NCBI GenBank assembly: GCA_028873965.1
Contig: JAPPMU010000028.1
Location: forward strand, 1-59,422
Direction of reading: 5' to 3'
Length of the DNA: 59,422 nucleotides
Origin: Chloroflexota bacterium
GTDB taxonomy: Bacteria > Chloroflexota > Dehalococcoidia > Lucifugimonadales > UBA3495
Shown here: positions 44,414 through 52,462 of the stretch, piece by piece
How positions within the stretch are numbered: position 1 is the first letter of the stretch
How the letters are laid out: each line of letters opens with the position of its first letter
Translations under genes and position numbers: made by a program
The notes under the pieces: model-generated
Databases searched by the model: none
Told to the model about the DNA's origin: nothing
What the model saw: the letters and a program-made list of their open reading frames with translations, nothing else

Positions 44414-45418
44414 ATGAAATACGGTGTAACCCTCCTCCCCAATTCCTACGAGTCTTTCCGCCGCCATGTGCGTTTGGCAGAGGCGGTCGGTTTCGACTAC
44501 ATCGGCGTCGCGGATTCCCAATCCCTCTTTCGCGAGTTGTTCGTCTCGCTGGCGGTGGCGGCCACCGACACCTCCCGCGTCCATCTCGGCCCGTCGGTCA
44601 CCAACCCGCTGACCCGGCACCCGGCGGTGACCGCCTCGGCAATCGCGTCGTTGCAGGAGCTGTCGGAGGGCAGGGCGTTTCTTGGCATCGGCACCGGCGA
44701 CAGCGCGATCCTGAACCTGGGCCTCCGACCGGCGCGGATGCGCGCGCTTCGCGACTACGTGGCCGCCGTTCGCGCCTTCCTGGCCGGTGAGACTGCGGAA
44801 TACCTGGGTCGTGAGGGCCATGTGCGCTGGAGCAGAGACCAGGTACCCATCATGATGTCCGCCGAGGGTCCGCGCACCCTGCGCATGGCGGGCGAGATCG
44901 CCGACCGGGTAATGATCCACACCGGACTGACGCCCGAAATCCTGGCGGACACCGTGTCACGCATCCGCGAAGGCGAGGCCGACGCGGGTAAACCGGCCGG
45001 CTCAACTGAAGTCTGGGCGTTCGCCAAGTGCAACATCGCGGACGACCGCGCCGACGCCATCGACGAGATCCGCATGGCCCTGGCCGCCAGCGCGCACCAC
45101 GCCTTCCGCTTCACGCTGGAAGGGAAGCACGTGCCGCCCGAGCTTCACGAGGCCATGCAGATCATCCAGGGAGAGTACGTCCCAGCGGAACACGAGCAGG
45201 TCGGTGCAACGCGCAACGCCGCGTTGTCGGATGAGCTCGGCGTGACCGATTACCTGGCCGACCGGTTCGCCGTGGTTGGCACCTCCGAGGAATGCCGCGC
45301 CAAGGTCGCCCAGATCGGCGAGTCGGGCGCTGACGTTCTGCAGATCACCGCCATCAGCCACGACCCGGCGGACATCATTCGCCGTTTCGGTGAGGAAGTC
45401 ATTTCGCACCTGTCCTAG
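44414..45418 (+). CDS. LLM-class flavin/F420-dependent oxidoreductase
   Basis: The 334-aa protein has a luciferase-like TIM barrel. Features are Y-G-V-T-L-L-P at the N-terminus, H-V-R-L-A-E-A-V-G-F-D-Y-I-G-V-A-D, L-G-P-S-V-T-N-P-L-T-R-H-P, and G-R-A-F-L-G-I-G-T-G-D-S. This N-P-x-x-R-H-P form is typical of the F420-dependent branch (MER-like) rather than FMN monooxygenases. The C-terminal half supports the same branch. ATG at 44414; it ends at a shared terminator facing the ferredoxin gene. Confidence 0.85.
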   Translation: MKYGVTLLPNSYESFRRHVRLAEAVGFDYIGVADSQSLFRELFVSLAVAATDTSRVHLGPSVTNPLTRHPAVTASAIASLQELSEGRAFLGIGTGDSAILNLGLRPARMRALRDYVAAVRAFLAGETAEYLGREGHVRWSRDQVPIMMSAEGPRTLRMAGEIADRVMIHTGLTPEILADTVSRIREGEADAGKPAGSTEVWAFAKCNIADDRADAIDEIRMALAASAHHAFRFTLEGKHVPPELHEAMQIIQGEYVPAEHEQVGATRNAALSDELGVTDYLADRFAVVGTSEECRAKVAQIGESGADVLQITAISHDPADIIRRFGEEVISHLS

Positions 45419-45441
45419 CCAATCCGGGCACGAGCGAAAAG

Positions 45442-45467
45442 AAGGGGCGAACCACCATTCGCCCCTT
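45442..45467. terminator. bidirectional terminator between the LLM and ferredoxin genes
   Basis: AAGGGGCGAA (45442-45451) pairs with TTCGCCCCTT (45458-45467) over a 6-base loop. It is a 10-bp stem between convergent genes. Confidence 0.8.
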
Positions 45468-45490
45468 TGGGTTGACGCTATGTCTGCATG

Positions 45491-45715
45491 TTACGGGAAC
45501 AGGATTTCTCCGGTCTCCGCGTCCTCCACGGTGATGGCCGTGACCGGGCAGTTCTCCGCCGCTTCGATGATGGTTTCTTCAGGATCGCCGGCAGCGTCCT
45601 TGACGTAAGACTGCCGGTCCTCGTTCAGGCCAAAGGTGTTTTCCGCGAAGGTCTCGCACATGGCGTTGCCCACGCACACGTTGTAGTCCACGGTGATCTT
45701 CAACTGTCGGGCCAT
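45491..45715 (-). CDS. P450-type [3Fe-4S]/[4Fe-4S] ferredoxin
   Basis: The 74-aa single-cluster ferredoxin transfers electrons to P450s. Ligand cysteines are C-V-G-N-A-M-C (C-x5-C, as in Streptomyces P450 ferredoxins) and E-N-C-P-V-T-A-I. Only three of the four cysteines of a 4Fe cluster are in this pattern, favouring [3Fe-4S]. It lies 69 bases after the P450 gene at 45785 on the same strand and ends at the terminator 45442-45467. Probably the shared redox partner for all four P450s; the ferredoxin reductase is not in the window. Confidence 0.9.
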   Translation of the reverse strand: MARQLKITVDYNVCVGNAMCETFAENTFGLNEDRQSYVKDAAGDPEETIIEAAENCPVTAITVEDAETGEILFP

Positions 45716-45784
45716 CGGGGTAACCTCCTCGTGATGGTCAGGCGAACCGAGAGTGTTCGCTATTTTGATTGCGGCGACCGGCTG

Positions 45785-47014
45785 CTAACGTGTTGCAACC
45801 GGCAGGTTCAGCAGAGTGCGCTGCCCCACGCTGGGCAGGTATTCCAAATCGTTGGGGTCGGTTTCCAGTTCAAACCCCTCGAACCGGCGGGCCAGTTCGG
45901 CGAAAGCCTCCTGCCCTTCCAGCCGCGCCAGGGTCGCCCCCAGGCAGTGATGAACCCCGCTGCCGAAGGCCACGTGGGGGTTCGGGTTCCGCGTGATATC
46001 CAGGGCGTTCGGATCCTCAAAGACCTCCGGATCCCGGTTGGCCGACGAGATTACCCAACGCACGCGGTCGTCCTTGCCAACCTGCTGCCCGTCGCCCATG
46101 TCCACGTCCTGCGTCGCAACCCTCTGGATGGATTTCAGAGGAGAATCGTACCGCAGAACTTCCTCGACCGCATTTACGATGTGAGCGTCCGGGTCGGTTC
46201 TCAGCAGGTCGAACTGGCCGGAGTGTTGCGCGAAGGCCAGCACTCCGTTGGAAATCAGGTCGTTGGTGGTTTCGTGTCCGGCGACCAGAAGCAGGAGCGC
46301 GTTGGCCAACACCTCGTCGCGGGTGTAGGCGCCCATGATCTCGCCCTTGCAGATCACCGACAGCAGGTCATCGCCCGGATCGCGGACCCGCTCCGCCACG
46401 ATAGGCGCCAAGTAGTCGGTCACCGCCTGCACTCCCTCCGCGTACATTCTGACGCGGTCGGGCTGGTTCCCGTCGAAACCGCACATGCGGCTGCACAATT
46501 CCTTCACGAAGGCGCGGTCGCTGGGTGGTATGTCCATCAGGCCGGCGATGATGCTGTAGGTCAGCGGGGTGGCGAAGTCGTGCATCACGTCCATCCGACC
46601 CGCGCCCTGAAGATCGTCCAACAGGTCGTTCACGGTCTGGCGGACCAACGGACGCCAGGTCTCCATCGCCTTGGGCGTGAAGAAGCCGTGAACCACCTTG
46701 CGCTTTTCCTTGTGCTTCGCGCCGTCGTTCTGCGTGAACCGGGCCGCCATCCAATTCCGCACGGCGCCAAAGAGTTCCATGTCCTCTTCGGGGATCGTGG
46801 GCGAGGGCGGCTTGTTGTCCCGCAGAGCCACTTCCGAGGAGAAGTATTCCGGATGCCGGGCCGTCCACACCAGCCGCTCGTAGCTGGTCACCACCCACAT
46901 CTGGTACTGCTCGTTCCAGTGTACCGGCGCCTCGGCTCGCAGGGCTCCAAAATAGCCGTAGGGATCTCGGATCGCCTCAGCGGCGAACAGGTCGTCGTGG
47001 ATGTTTGCGGGCAT
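45785..47014 (-). CDS. cytochrome P450 (array member 1)
   Basis: The 409-aa soluble bacterial P450 has the heme loop F-G-S-G-V-H-H-C-L-G-A with heme Cys about residue 357. It has the I-helix L-V-A-G-H-E-T-T-N-D-L and the K-helix E-x-x-R as E-V-L-R-Y. It is more divergent from the other three than they are from each other. It forms one transcription unit with the downstream ferredoxin. The start codon ATG at 47014 follows a GAGG-rich leader; an extended -10 TGTGATAAT lies about 40 bases upstream. Substrate unknown. Confidence 0.95.
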   Translation of the reverse strand: MPANIHDDLFAAEAIRDPYGYFGALRAEAPVHWNEQYQMWVVTSYERLVWTARHPEYFSSEVALRDNKPPSPTIPEEDMELFGAVRNWMAARFTQNDGAKHKEKRKVVHGFFTPKAMETWRPLVRQTVNDLLDDLQGAGRMDVMHDFATPLTYSIIAGLMDIPPSDRAFVKELCSRMCGFDGNQPDRVRMYAEGVQAVTDYLAPIVAERVRDPGDDLLSVICKGEIMGAYTRDEVLANALLLLVAGHETTNDLISNGVLAFAQHSGQFDLLRTDPDAHIVNAVEEVLRYDSPLKSIQRVATQDVDMGDGQQVGKDDRVRWVISSANRDPEVFEDPNALDITRNPNPHVAFGSGVHHCLGATLARLEGQEAFAELARRFEGFELETDPNDLEYLPSVGQRTLLNLPVATR

Positions 47015-47052
47015 GGAGAACCCCTCGATGGGCGGGCGTTGGTGCGCTCAAA

Positions 47053-47061
47053 ATTATCACA
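47053..47061 (-). promoter_or_regulatory. candidate extended -10 promoter of P450 member 1
   Basis: The minus strand reads TGTGATAAT (TGn + GATAAT). The AT-rich patch around it also separates this gene from the HicB-like gene on the plus strand. Confidence 0.4.
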
Positions 47062-47121
47062 AGCGATGTTACAATTCAAACTGCAAATGATATGGCAATC
47101 GGAAATTGGGAGATGAAGGCG

Positions 47122-47472
47122 ATGGCTAAAATCTCAATGCACATTACAGTAGAGACCGAGGAAAGATCGGATCGCTGGGCCTGCCGCTCCCTTGAGTTCG
47201 GATTCACAGTTTACGGTGAAACACGCCAAGCTGCCCGTCTGGAAGTGAACAAGGCATTGACGGCGTTACTGGGCAGCTTTCATGGCGACATGGAAGCCAT
47301 CGGTCGTTTTCTCGAAAAACGCCAGGTACATTATTTCAGCAACCAGGGGGACGGCCAAAACACGACCTGCCAAACAGGGCTCTCTACATTACCTCACCAG
47401 GAGACTATTGCCGCATATCGTGAAGGCCGAGCGACCGAAGTGAGCCTAGAAGAGGTGCTGATTGCAACCTGA
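47122..47472 (+). CDS. HicB-like antitoxin-type protein
   Basis: The 116-aa protein begins with the HicB-type beta sheet (I-S-M-H-I-T-V-E-T-E-E, then C-R-S-L-E-F-G-F-T-V-Y-G-E-T-R-Q-A-A). This is the E-x-x-G-x-x-x-x-G-x-T-x-x-E-A pattern with Q-A replacing E-A. A long helix follows and then a C-terminal region different from the usual HTH or RHH tail. ATG at 47122 has GGGAG about 10 bases upstream. Base composition is clearly lower in GC than the neighbouring P450 genes. It overlaps the next gene by 11 bases, so the pair is translationally coupled. Confidence 0.6.
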   Translation: MAKISMHITVETEERSDRWACRSLEFGFTVYGETRQAARLEVNKALTALLGSFHGDMEAIGRFLEKRQVHYFSNQGDGQNTTCQTGLSTLPHQETIAAYREGRATEVSLEEVLIAT

Positions 47473-47710
47473 TGGCCGTAACCTGAACTGGCTTGAAGTG
47501 AGTGGGGTACTCGCCCGGCTTGGCATAGAGGAAATAGAACGCTTCGGAGGGTATGCAGTCTATATCAGCGCACTGGGTGACGACGTCATAACCGTGGTCG
47601 TTGATGGATGGGACGTGCCATTTGACGACCTAGCATTCAACTTGTCAAAAATCGGCATCAGCCGCGTTGAGATCGAGGCCGCCTTGGAATCTCTTTACAC
47701 CGATCACTAA
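47462..47710 (+). CDS. HicA-like protein lacking the catalytic histidine
   Basis: The 82-aa protein follows the HicA/YcfA order: L-E-V-S-G-V-L-A-R-L-G-I-E-E-I-E-R, a beta strand with F-G-G-Y-A-V-Y, V-I-T-V-V-V-D, and F-N-L-S-K-I-G-I-S-R-V-E-I-E-A-A-L. In HicA toxins the strand carries G-S-H, whose His is catalytic; here the position is G-G-Y. So an active mRNase is unlikely. TTG at 47462 is supported by AGAGG six bases upstream, inside the overlapping HicB-like gene. Assignment is by order and spacing only. Confidence 0.5.
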   Translation: MQPDGRNLNWLEVSGVLARLGIEEIERFGGYAVYISALGDDVITVVVDGWDVPFDDLAFNLSKIGISRVEIEAALESLYTDH

Positions 47711-47734
47711 CCGCTTGGTCCGAACCAACAAAAT

Positions 47735-47766
47735 AAGCCGGTGGCACTTTCAATAGCCACCGGCTT
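47735..47766. terminator. bidirectional terminator between the HicA-like gene and P450 member 2
   Basis: AAGCCGGTGGC (47735-47745) pairs with GCCACCGGCTT (47756-47766) over a 10-base loop; 11-bp stem. Confidence 0.82.
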
Positions 47767-47792
47767 GTTACTTGCCAGGCTGATGATGACGG

Positions 47793-49064
47793 CTACGCGC
47801 TGGTCACCTTCACCGGGAGACTCTCCACCGCGCGGAAGGTGAGCACGTGGTCGTACTCGACCTGCTCCACCGGGATCTCCAGCTCGACCTTCTCGAAGCG
47901 ATTGGCCAGGTTCCGGAAGATCTCCTGACCCTCCAGCCGGGCCAGCGTCGCGCCCAGGCAGTGATGGACACCGCTGCCAAAAGCGACGTGCTGGTTCGGG
48001 TACCGTTCGATGTCAAAGTCATCAGCACGGTCGAAAACCTTGGGGTCTCGGTTGGCGCCGGGGATGAACCAGCGGACCCTGTCATTCTTCTTGATCAACT
48101 GGCCGTTGAGCTCGATGTCATCCATCGCGATGCGCTGGATTGACCGCACCGGCGAATCATACCGGAGGGCTTCTTCGGTGGCGCGGACGGTCTTCCCTTC
48201 CGGATCCGACTTCAAAATCGCCCACTGGTCCGGGTGCTGGGTGAATGCCAGCGTGCCGTTGCAGATCAGGTTGATCGTGGTCTCGTGTCCGGCTGACAGC
48301 AAAAGCATGATGTTGTTTACGGTCATGTCCCGGTTGAACACGCCCTGCCGCTCACCTTCGCAGACCACGGACATCAGGTCAGTCCCGTCGAAGTTCTCGG
48401 GGCTGGTCATCCGGTCCTCGACCATCGGGGCAATGAAGTCCTGCAGGTTCTGCACCGCCTGGGTCAGCGGCTTCATGCGGTCAGGACCCTCGCGGTTGAG
48501 GAAGCGCAGGTCCTTGGCCAACTCGCGCAGTCGCTCCCGCTCACTGTCCGGGATGCCCAGCATACGCGCGATGACCAGCAGGGGCAGCGGGGTGGCCAGG
48601 TCGGCCATCACGTCCATCCGACCCTTCGCTTCGACGGCGTCCAGCAGCTCGTCGATGGCCGACTGCACCAGGGGGCGCCACATTTCGATGGACTTGGGGG
48701 TGAAGTAGCCGTGCATCACCCGGCGCATGTCGATGTGGTCCGAGCCGCTGACGTCGGGATTGTACCGGCGCTGGTCGTGCTGGATGAACCGCGAAACCTG
48801 CCACTTCTTGATGAAGTTGTAGAGTTCCATGTCGTCTTCATCAATGGGCGGGTTCGGCGCGCGCGTGTCCCGCGCGTACACGCTGGACGAGAATGCCTCC
48901 GGATGCCTGGTGACCCATACCAGGTGTTCCCACGAGGTGATCATCCACACCTCGAGTTGCTCGTTGTAATACACCGGCTCGTGCTCGCGCAGCCGGTTGT
49001 AAAAGTCATACGGCTTGTAGATCGCTTCCGGCGAAAACGGATTGTCGTTGAAGGTGGTTACCAT
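47793..49064 (-). CDS. cytochrome P450 (array member 2)
   Basis: The 423-aa P450 has F-G-S-G-V-H-H-C-L-G-A with heme Cys about residue 369. I-helix S-A-G-H-E-T-T-I-N-L, K-helix E-A-L-R-Y. It is nearly colinear with member 3 (N-terminus F-N-D-N-P-F-S-P-E-A-I, then W-Q-V-S-R-F-I-Q-H-D-Q). Compared with standard bacterial P450s these members carry about 20-30 extra residues before the R-R-V-M-H-G-Y-F-T-P-K helix. ATG at 49064 is preceded by GGAGG; the longer in-frame start is rejected because conservation begins at V-T-T-F-N-D-N. It has its own TATAAT and terminator. Confidence 0.95.
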   Translation of the reverse strand: MVTTFNDNPFSPEAIYKPYDFYNRLREHEPVYYNEQLEVWMITSWEHLVWVTRHPEAFSSSVYARDTRAPNPPIDEDDMELYNFIKKWQVSRFIQHDQRRYNPDVSGSDHIDMRRVMHGYFTPKSIEMWRPLVQSAIDELLDAVEAKGRMDVMADLATPLPLLVIARMLGIPDSERERLRELAKDLRFLNREGPDRMKPLTQAVQNLQDFIAPMVEDRMTSPENFDGTDLMSVVCEGERQGVFNRDMTVNNIMLLLSAGHETTINLICNGTLAFTQHPDQWAILKSDPEGKTVRATEEALRYDSPVRSIQRIAMDDIELNGQLIKKNDRVRWFIPGANRDPKVFDRADDFDIERYPNQHVAFGSGVHHCLGATLARLEGQEIFRNLANRFEKVELEIPVEQVEYDHVLTFRAVESLPVKVTSA

Positions 49065-49133
49065 TGGTTGTACCTCCGGTGGTACTTTGACGCGGCTGCC
49101 GGCACTGTGCCCGCAACCCTTGTTGATTGGCCG

Positions 49134-49139
49134 ATTATA
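49134..49139 (-). promoter_or_regulatory. candidate -10 box of P450 member 2
   Basis: TATAAT on the minus strand, followed by CGG, about 70 bases before the ATG at 49064. The -35 at 17 bp is weak (CTGCCA). Confidence 0.5.
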
Positions 49140-49217
49140 ACCGATTTTCGCATTGCTGGCAGACGTTCGCGTCTGAATTCGCACCAACTGGGCCGCCGCC
49201 GGCGCGCTCAGCAAAGG

Positions 49218-49252
49218 GCGGCAGGGACGGGCATGACACCCATCCCTGCCGC
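49218..49252 (-). terminator. terminator of P450 member 3
   Basis: GCGGCAGGGA (49218-49227) pairs with TCCCTGCCGC (49243-49252). It lies 28 bases beyond the stop of member 3. No clear T-run. Confidence 0.65.
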
Positions 49253-49279
49253 TCAGAAATCCGGATGACCGGCGCGTGC

Positions 49280-50539
49280 TTACGCGTTGGTCACCTTGAC
49301 CGGGAGCGACTCCAGCGCCCGCAGGCCAATGAGCTGGTCGTACTCCAGCGTCTCGACCGGCACCTCCAGCTCCAGGCTCTCGAAGCGGTTGGCCAGGTTG
49401 CGGAAGATCTCCTGGCCTTCCAGCCGCGCCAGGGTCGCGCCGAGGCAGTGGTGGATGCCGCTGCCGAAAGCCACGTGCATGTTGGGGTAGCGCTCGACGT
49501 CGAAGTCGTCCGCGCGGTCAAACACCTTGGGGTCGCGGTTGGCCCCGGAAATGAACCACCGCACCCGGTCGTTCTCCTTGATGTGCTGACCGTTGAGCTC
49601 CATGTCCTCCATGGCGATGCGCTGGATGGACTTCACCGGCGAGTCGTACCGCAGGCACTCCTCGGTGGCGCGCACGGTTTTGCCCTCGGGGTCCGACTTC
49701 AGGATCGCCCACTGGTCCGGGTGCTGGGTGAAGGCCAGCGTGCCGTTGCAGATCAGGTTGATGGTGGTCTCGTGCCCCGCCGACAGCAGGAGCATCACGT
49801 TGTTCACCACCATGTCGCGGTCGAAGATGCCGCGCCGCGCCCCTTCGGCAACGACCGAGATCAGGTCGTCTTTGGGGTTGGCGATGCGCTCGTCGCACAA
49901 CGGGCCCAGGTAGTCCTGTAGGTTCTGCACCGATTCGGATAGAGGACCCATGCGGTTCGGGCCCGTCCGGTTCAGGTGGCGCAGGTCCTTGGCCAGCCGG
50001 CGCATGATGGGCCGGTCGCTGTCCGGAATGCCCAGCATCCGGGCGATGACCAGCAGGGGCAGCGGCGTGGCCAGGTCGGCCATCACGTCCATGCGGCCCT
50101 TTTCCTGTACGGCGTCCAGCAGCTCGTCAATCGCCGATTGCACCAGCGGGCGCCACATCTCCATGGACTTGGGGGTGAAGTAGCCGTGCATCACGCGGCG
50201 CATGTCCACGTGGTCAGCCCCGCTGACCCCGGGGTTGTACCGCTTCTGGTCGTGCTGGATGAACCGGGAGACCTGCCACTTCTTAATGTAGTTGTAGATC
50301 TCCATGTCGTCTTCGTCGATGGGCGGGTTCGGCGGCCGGGGATCCCGGGCGAACACGCTGGACGAGAAGACCTCCGGATGCCGGGTCACCCACACCAGGT
50401 GCTCCCAGTCCGTGACCATCCAGACCTCGTACTCCTCGTTGTAGTGTACCGGCTCCCAATCGCGCAGCCGCGCGAAAAACTCGTAGGGTTGGTACATCGC
50501 TTCCAGAGAGAATGGGTTGTCGTTGATAGTGCTGACCAT
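49280..50539 (-). CDS. cytochrome P450 (array member 3)
   Basis: The 419-aa P450 is a close paralogue of member 2: long identical runs such as the M-D-V-M-A-D-L-A-T-P-L-P-L-L-V-I-A-R-M-L block. Heme loop F-G-S-G-I-H-H-C-L-G-A with heme Cys about residue 365; I-helix S-A-G-H-E-T-T-I-N-L. Differences from member 2 concentrate in the F-G loop region (about residues 175-235) and near the C-terminus, where substrate-recognition sites usually lie. Member 2 and 3 therefore look like a tandem duplication with diversified substrate pockets. Own promoter and terminator. Confidence 0.95.
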   Translation of the reverse strand: MVSTINDNPFSLEAMYQPYEFFARLRDWEPVHYNEEYEVWMVTDWEHLVWVTRHPEVFSSSVFARDPRPPNPPIDEDDMEIYNYIKKWQVSRFIQHDQKRYNPGVSGADHVDMRRVMHGYFTPKSMEMWRPLVQSAIDELLDAVQEKGRMDVMADLATPLPLLVIARMLGIPDSDRPIMRRLAKDLRHLNRTGPNRMGPLSESVQNLQDYLGPLCDERIANPKDDLISVVAEGARRGIFDRDMVVNNVMLLLSAGHETTINLICNGTLAFTQHPDQWAILKSDPEGKTVRATEECLRYDSPVKSIQRIAMEDMELNGQHIKENDRVRWFISGANRDPKVFDRADDFDVERYPNMHVAFGSGIHHCLGATLARLEGQEIFRNLANRFESLELEVPVETLEYDQLIGLRALESLPVKVTNA

Positions 50540-50611
50540 TTCCTGCGACCTCCGGTGTGCGACATGCGATTTGCCGACGAAATGCGCAGCGTAAGCTGCA
50601 ATTATGCGCCG

Positions 50612-50640
50612 ATTATAGGCTGAGCCAGCCGCGTGCGCAA
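50612..50640 (-). promoter_or_regulatory. promoter of P450 member 3
   Basis: On the minus strand TTGCGC (50640-50635), 17-bp spacer, TATAAT (50617-50612) followed by CGG. It lies about 73 bases before the ATG at 50539. Confidence 0.6.
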
Positions 50641-50652
50641 GCGGTAAAAGCC

Positions 50653-50680
50653 GAGGCCCGGCGAATGTTCGCCGGGCCTC
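50653..50680 (-). terminator. terminator of P450 member 4
   Basis: GAGGCCCGGCGAA (50653-50665) pairs with TTCGCCGGGCCTC (50668-50680), one of the longest perfect hairpins in the window. It lies 28 bases beyond the stop of member 4. Confidence 0.8.
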
Positions 50681-50707
50681 GTAATCCTGCGGGGATTTGC
50701 GAACCGC

Positions 50708-51994
50708 TTACGACAGGGCCACCGGCAGCGTCTCCAGCGTCCGGAACGTAATGCTGGAGGTGTAAGTGAGGTCGTCGGAGTTGCAGTTCATGTTGAGGTT
50801 CGGGAACCGCTCGGCCAGGGCCTTGAACGCTTCCTGTCCCTCCAGCCGCGCCAAGGTGGCGCCGAGGCAGTGGTGGATGCCGCTGCCGAAGGCCACGTGG
50901 GGGTTCGGGTACCGCTCGACGTCGAAGTCGTCGGGCCGGTCGAACACCTCGGGGTCGCGGTTGGCGGAGGTGACGAACCAGCGCATCCGCTCGTCCTTCT
51001 GGATGAGCTTGCCGCCCAACTCGACGTCCTCGCCGGCGATCCGGGTGATGGACTTGACCGGCGGGTCGTACCGCAGGCACTCCTCGGTGGCGCGGATCAT
51101 CTTGCCGGCCGGGTCGCTCTTGAACAGCTCCCACTGGTCCGGGTGCTCCATGAACGCCCGGGTGCCGTTGCAGATCAGGTTGATGGTGGTCTCGTGACCG
51201 GCCAGGAGCAGCAGGATGGCGTTGGCCACCACCTGCTCTTCGTCCATGATCCGCTGGCCGGCCGCGTTGGTGGTGCGGGCGGCGTCGGTCATCTTGTCTA
51301 GCAGGTCACCGTTGGGGTTATCCAGGCGGGCCTTGACCATGGGCCTCAGGTAATCCTGGAGCTCGGTGATGCCCTCGGACAGCGGCTGCATGCGGTCGGC
51401 GTTGCCGCGGCCGATGAACAGCAGCTTCTCGGCCAGCGAGCGAATGAACTGCCGGTCGTAGGTCTCGATGCCCATCATGGCGGCGATCACCAGCAGGGGC
51501 AGCGGGGTGGCGTAGTCGCGCATGACGTCCATGCTGCCGCGCTCTTCCGCCTCGTCTAGCAACTGCTTGATGGCCGATTGAACCAGCGGGCGCCAGAGTT
51601 CCATGGCCTTCGGCGTGAAGTAACCGTGGATGACCTTCCGCATGTCGGTGTGGTCCGGCCCGCCGTGCTCGCGGATCGCCTCGTGGGAGCTCACCGCCCG
51701 CCGGTCGGTCTGGATGAACCACTGGCTGAAGAAGTTCCGCACGTCCTCATAGAGGCCCATGTCGGATTCGTCGATCGAAGGGTATGGAGGCAGCGGGTCC
51801 CGGCTGAACACCTCAGACGAGAACGCCTCGGGGCGTCGGGTGACCCAGACCAGGTCCTTGTACTTGGTGATGACCCACAGCTTGTAAGGGTCGTTCCAGT
51901 GGACCGGGTCTTCCTCGCGCATCCGCCCGAAGTACGTATACGGGTCCTGGATGACTTCAGGGGAAAACAGGTTTTCGTTAAAGGTGGTAACCAT
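50708..51994 (-). CDS. cytochrome P450 (array member 4)
   Basis: The 428-aa P450 has heme loop F-G-S-G-I-H-H-C-L-G-A (heme Cys about 376), I-helix L-A-G-H-E-T-T-I-N-L and K-helix E-C-L-R-Y. The N-terminus F-N-E-N-L-F-S-P-E-V-I aligns with members 2 and 3. An insertion of about 30 residues before D-M-R-K-V-I-H-G-Y-F-T-P-K is even longer and differs in sequence. ATG at 51994 follows a GGGAGG. Own consensus-like promoter and a strong terminator. Substrate unknown. Confidence 0.95.
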   Translation of the reverse strand: MVTTFNENLFSPEVIQDPYTYFGRMREEDPVHWNDPYKLWVITKYKDLVWVTRRPEAFSSEVFSRDPLPPYPSIDESDMGLYEDVRNFFSQWFIQTDRRAVSSHEAIREHGGPDHTDMRKVIHGYFTPKAMELWRPLVQSAIKQLLDEAEERGSMDVMRDYATPLPLLVIAAMMGIETYDRQFIRSLAEKLLFIGRGNADRMQPLSEGITELQDYLRPMVKARLDNPNGDLLDKMTDAARTTNAAGQRIMDEEQVVANAILLLLAGHETTINLICNGTRAFMEHPDQWELFKSDPAGKMIRATEECLRYDPPVKSITRIAGEDVELGGKLIQKDERMRWFVTSANRDPEVFDRPDDFDVERYPNPHVAFGSGIHHCLGATLARLEGQEAFKALAERFPNLNMNCNSDDLTYTSSITFRTLETLPVALS

Positions 51995-52077
51995 AAAGTC
52001 CCTCCCGTTGACTTTTCATGGTCAAACTCACCGCCGGACATAGCATGACCAGCGGCAATAGTCGCCGCGTTTCCGCA

Positions 52078-52106
52078 ATTGTAGCAATCCACCTATTTTG
52101 GGTCAA
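52078..52106 (-). promoter_or_regulatory. strong promoter of P450 member 4
   Basis: On the minus strand TTGACC (52106-52101), 17-bp spacer, TACAAT (52083-52078) with a TGC extension. It is the best match to sigma-70 consensus in the P450 array. Confidence 0.75.
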
Positions 52107-52188
52107 TTACGATTCGCGCATAGTACCCTTGCGTTTGCATTGCGGTAATGAATGAAACGATCTCGTGCGTACCCGGTTTGCGCCGGGA

Positions 52189-52309
52189 AGTCGTCAGAAT
52201 CAGGATTTACGGGATTGATTGAAGGATTTTCAGGATTGGGTGTTCTTTTCCATCGGACGGCTCCAATCCAGTAAATTCCGAAATCTTGGAAATCCTGATT
52301 CTGACGACT
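52189..52309. repeat. inverted-repeat element family B, complete copy
   Basis: The 121-bp element has 19-bp terminal arms: AGTCGTCAGAATCAGGATT and its exact inverse complement at the far end. Interior carries GGATT/AATCC motifs as in 31059-31172. It lies between P450 member 4 and the DsbA-family gene, in a region (51995-52462) otherwise without genes. Confidence 0.85.
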
Positions 52310-52380
52310 CCAAGAGCGGGCGCGCGTGAGACCAATTCCTGCGTTGCCGACCTTATCCTTCCCCAGCCTGATCCCGTCTG

Positions 52381-52389
52381 TGCTACAAT
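52381..52389 (+). promoter_or_regulatory. candidate extended -10 promoter of the DsbA-family selenoprotein gene
   Basis: TGCTACAAT (TGn extension plus TACAAT), 73 bases before the ATG at 52463. Same form as the minus-strand promoter of P450 member 4. Confidence 0.45.
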
Positions 52390-52462
52390 CCGCCCACAAA
52401 CCGGGTGAACCCGGGCTCGCCCCGGGAGTCGACGGTCAACCACAGCCAGGGAGGTCCAAATC

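Noticed and set aside
47793..51994. P450s forming one operon
   Set aside because: Terminator hairpins and separate promoters lie between the genes, so a single operon is not supported.
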